The notes under the pieces are model-generated. The model saw only the letters and a program-made list of their open reading frames with translations, did no database searches and was not told the origin of the DNA. Shown in pieces: positions 6,219 to 7,464 of a stretch of 7,464 nt of DNA. The stretch is from the NCBI GenBank assembly GCA_900320925.1, contig ONUD01000124.1, positions 1 through 7,464 of the forward strand, written 5' to 3'. The translations under genes were made by a program, and so were the position numbers. The first letter of the stretch is position 1, and each line of letters begins with the position of its first letter. This DNA is from an uncultured Eubacteriales bacterium. Its GTDB lineage: Bacteria > Bacillota > Clostridia > Oscillospirales > Acutalibacteraceae.

Positions 6219-6882
6219 ATAAAAATTCTTCTTTCAGTTGTTGTTTCTTTTCCTGCTCCACACGGTAGGAATCGCTAATCTTTCTGACCGTCCGCCTGAT
6301 GGTCGGCTCGTCAAACGACCCGATACAGGGCAGGGTCTTTTCAGGGAATTTGATATAGCACTCCGCCAATGCCCATGCCACCGCCATGGAAGCATAGTAC
6401 TGTGTCGTGCCAATTTCCGCCAACAGGGAAAGCGTCCTGTCAATATACTCCTCGTTCACAAAGTAATCCAACAGCATGACGGCACAAAAACGCTGTGCAA
6501 ACTCCTTGTCGGAACGGGCATACGGCTGTAAGAACGTCCATACCTGTTCACGGTTCTTTGCCGTGAATTTCAGCGTACTGCAAAAACTGTCACAGACTGC
6601 CCAGTTGCTGATTTTGGGAACAAAGTCTGCCATATCCGCCAGATGTCTGTCAATTGGCACATTCCTGTAACCTATCACCATGCCCCTGAGCATGACTTCT
6701 TCATAATAGAAGTCCTCTCCTGTGGGTATTTCCGGCTTTTTTGCTAACTCTTTGGCATACTGCCGCAACTGTGGCATACGAACTCCAAGAATATTGCCTG
6801 CATTCGGTATGATACGGGACTGAAACTGAAAATTCTTTCTGTCTGCCATGGCTTCCAAGGTTTTTTTAACTTCCTCGTTCAC
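6199..6882 (-). CDS. AlkD-like DNA alkylation repair protein (HEAT-like repeats)
   Basis: This 227-residue, mostly helical protein matches the DNA alkylation repair family in length and motifs: GVRMPQLR (33-40), NWAVCDSF (93-100), a helix with R131, and the YYASMAVAWALAECYIKF region (162-179). AlkD-type glycosylases wrap DNA in HEAT-like helices and excise N3- and N7-alkylated purines. Trp94, Asp98 and Trp170 seem to correspond to catalytic-site Trp109, Asp113 and Trp187 of B. cereus AlkD, judged by motif spacing from memory rather than alignment. If so, the active site is intact. The longest frame starts at a GTG at 6891, but that codon lies in the ribosome binding site. I choose the GTG at 6880-6882, which has AGGAG 8 bases upstream and forms a 4-nt GTGA overlap with the previous gene. 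An ATG 11 codons further in is less likely, because family members carry a helix before this point. It sits between a HipA-like kinase and an unknown small gene. Confidence 0.88.
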   Translation of the reverse strand: MNEEVKKTLEAMADRKNFQFQSRIIPNAGNILGVRMPQLRQYAKELAKKPEIPTGEDFYYEEVMLRGMVIGYRNVPIDRHLADMADFVPKISNWAVCDSFCSTLKFTAKNREQVWTFLQPYARSDKEFAQRFCAVMLLDYFVNEEYIDRTLSLLAEIGTTQYYASMAVAWALAECYIKFPEKTLPCIGSFDEPTIRRTVRKISDSYRVEQEKKQQLKEEFLYDKRNG

Positions 6883-7464
6883 ATTGTCCACTCCTTTAAC
6901 TGCTGTTCGGCACGGCTGACCTGCCGTTGCAGCACCTCATCGGCAATGCCTGCACGGGGAATAGCAGACGGAAAACGATACCCTTTAAGACTTCTGATTT
7001 GATTGGCAACATACGGACTCTTGATCAGTTCCAACAGTTCTGCAAACGTAGAATTGTCTGCCGCACAGATACAGCCATTGTCATTGTCAACATAATTTTC
7101 AATTGTCCCGTCCGAGGGCATATAGTAGGGCAGCAATGCCAGATTATTGTCATAAATGGGTGCAATCCCCAAGATTTCCTGTGTATCATTGCGGACAAGT
7201 ACACTGATATTGTTCAAGTGCCTGTCAGGATTCATTGTCAGATAGTCCAATAACAGCATATCTGTCAACTGTTTTGACGGAAACCGTTCCAGCAATTCCT
7301 GATAGGTCACATCTCCCATTGCTTCTGCAATGGAGCAGATCCCTACCTCCTCTGTGCAGATATTCTTACATCGTGTCACAAGTGTTTTCTTGTACACAGC
7401 AAGCTGATAGCGAACATGGTTCATGCCCATTCTGTCTGCCAAGGCAGATGCCAGCACCTCCGAA
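6879..7464 (-). CDS. HipA-like kinase domain protein, C-terminal part (5' end outside window)
   Basis: About 195 residues are visible, and the frame stays open to the window edge. Upstream of the GTG at 7455-7457 the frame continues with Ser-Glu, giving SEVLASALADRMGM. This resembles the N-lobe/linker helix of HipA-like kinases, so the GTG is internal. Counting from that GTG, the catalytic-loop-like motif is NPDRHLNNI (76-84, with D78 and N83) and the metal-binding motif is PIYDN (100-104, with D103). Both fit the N-x-D-x-H-x-x-N and YD pattern of the HipA C-terminal fold. HipA kinases phosphorylate proteins such as glutamyl-tRNA synthetase, but many clostridial relatives have no known target and no HipB antitoxin. 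Neither a toxin role nor a partner can be judged here, because the upstream gene is missing. The stop TGA overlaps the alkylation-repair start as GTGA. Confidence 0.72.
   Translation of the reverse strand, partial: SEVLASALADRMGMNHVRYQLAVYKKTLVTRCKNICTEEVGICSIAEAMGDVTYQELLERFPSKQLTDMLLLDYLTMNPDRHLNNISVLVRNDTQEILGIAPIYDNNLALLPYYMPSDGTIENYVDNDNGCICAADNSTFAELLELIKSPYVANQIRSLKGYRFPSAIPRAGIADEVLQRQVSRAEQQLKEWTM
6891..6895 (-). promoter_or_regulatory. Ribosome binding site deciding the start of the alkylation repair gene
   Basis: AGGAG on the minus strand (extended by AA) lies 8 bases before the GTG at 6880-6882. It overlaps the other in-frame GTG at 6889-6891, which therefore cannot be a good start. 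It lies within the last codons of the HipA-like gene. Confidence 0.75.

Noticed and set aside
5088..6278. A 396-codon open frame on the plus strand opposite the ABC ATPase and the 103-residue gene
   Set aside because: It is the reverse-strand shadow of clearly coding genes. Its composition is rich in His, Phe, Cys and Arg with no domain, and it has no good ribosome binding site or matching neighbour.

Overview
The window looks like chromosomal DNA of a low-to-moderate-GC Bacillota, most plausibly a gut-type member of class Clostridia. This is inferred from the protein sequences: the histidine kinase HisKA segment, the BcrA-like ATPase, the YitJ-like MTHFR domain, strong AGGAGG-type ribosome binding sites, and GTG/TTG starts. 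No taxonomic marker such as an rRNA is present. All genes except the first lie on the minus strand and are packed almost without gaps.

Left edge (1-567, plus strand): the C-terminal part of a methylenetetrahydrofolate reductase, probably the reductase half of a bifunctional homocysteine methyltransferase/MTHFR. It converges on the minus-strand genes. A single hairpin (568-614) fills the gap between the two stop codons and probably terminates transcription from both sides.

Central operon (minus strand, about 4130 down to 613): an OmpR/PhoB-type response regulator, a membrane sensor histidine kinase and a membrane-anchored HtrA-type serine protease with one PDZ domain. The order, the 20-nt regulator/kinase overlap and the 12-nt kinase/protease gap indicate one transcript. 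The arrangement recalls CssRS-htrA secretion-stress control, with the protease as the likely output. A promoter with an A8 tract, a weak -35 and an extended -10 lies in the 77 bases before the regulator. The same stretch carries a dyad over the -10 and a pair of 15-bp direct repeats 40 bp apart, both candidate operator sites.

Right-hand operon (minus strand, window edge down to 4180): a partial HipA-like kinase, an AlkD-like DNA alkylation repair protein, a 103-residue protein I do not recognise, and a BcrA/BcrB-type ABC ATPase and permease. The junctions are a 4-nt GTGA overlap, a 20-nt overlap, a 3-nt gap and a TAATG overlap, so the genes are likely translationally coupled. The promoter lies outside the window. 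I found no terminator after the permease, so readthrough into the regulator operon is possible. The mixture of a kinase, a base-damage repair protein and an export-type ABC transporter is the least conventional part of the window.

Several gene starts were moved from the longest reading frame on ribosome-binding-site and overlap evidence (regulator 4102, permease 5007, alkylation repair 6882). No rRNA, tRNA, CRISPR array, insertion sequence or attachment site was seen, and no stretch longer than 77 bases is without a gene.
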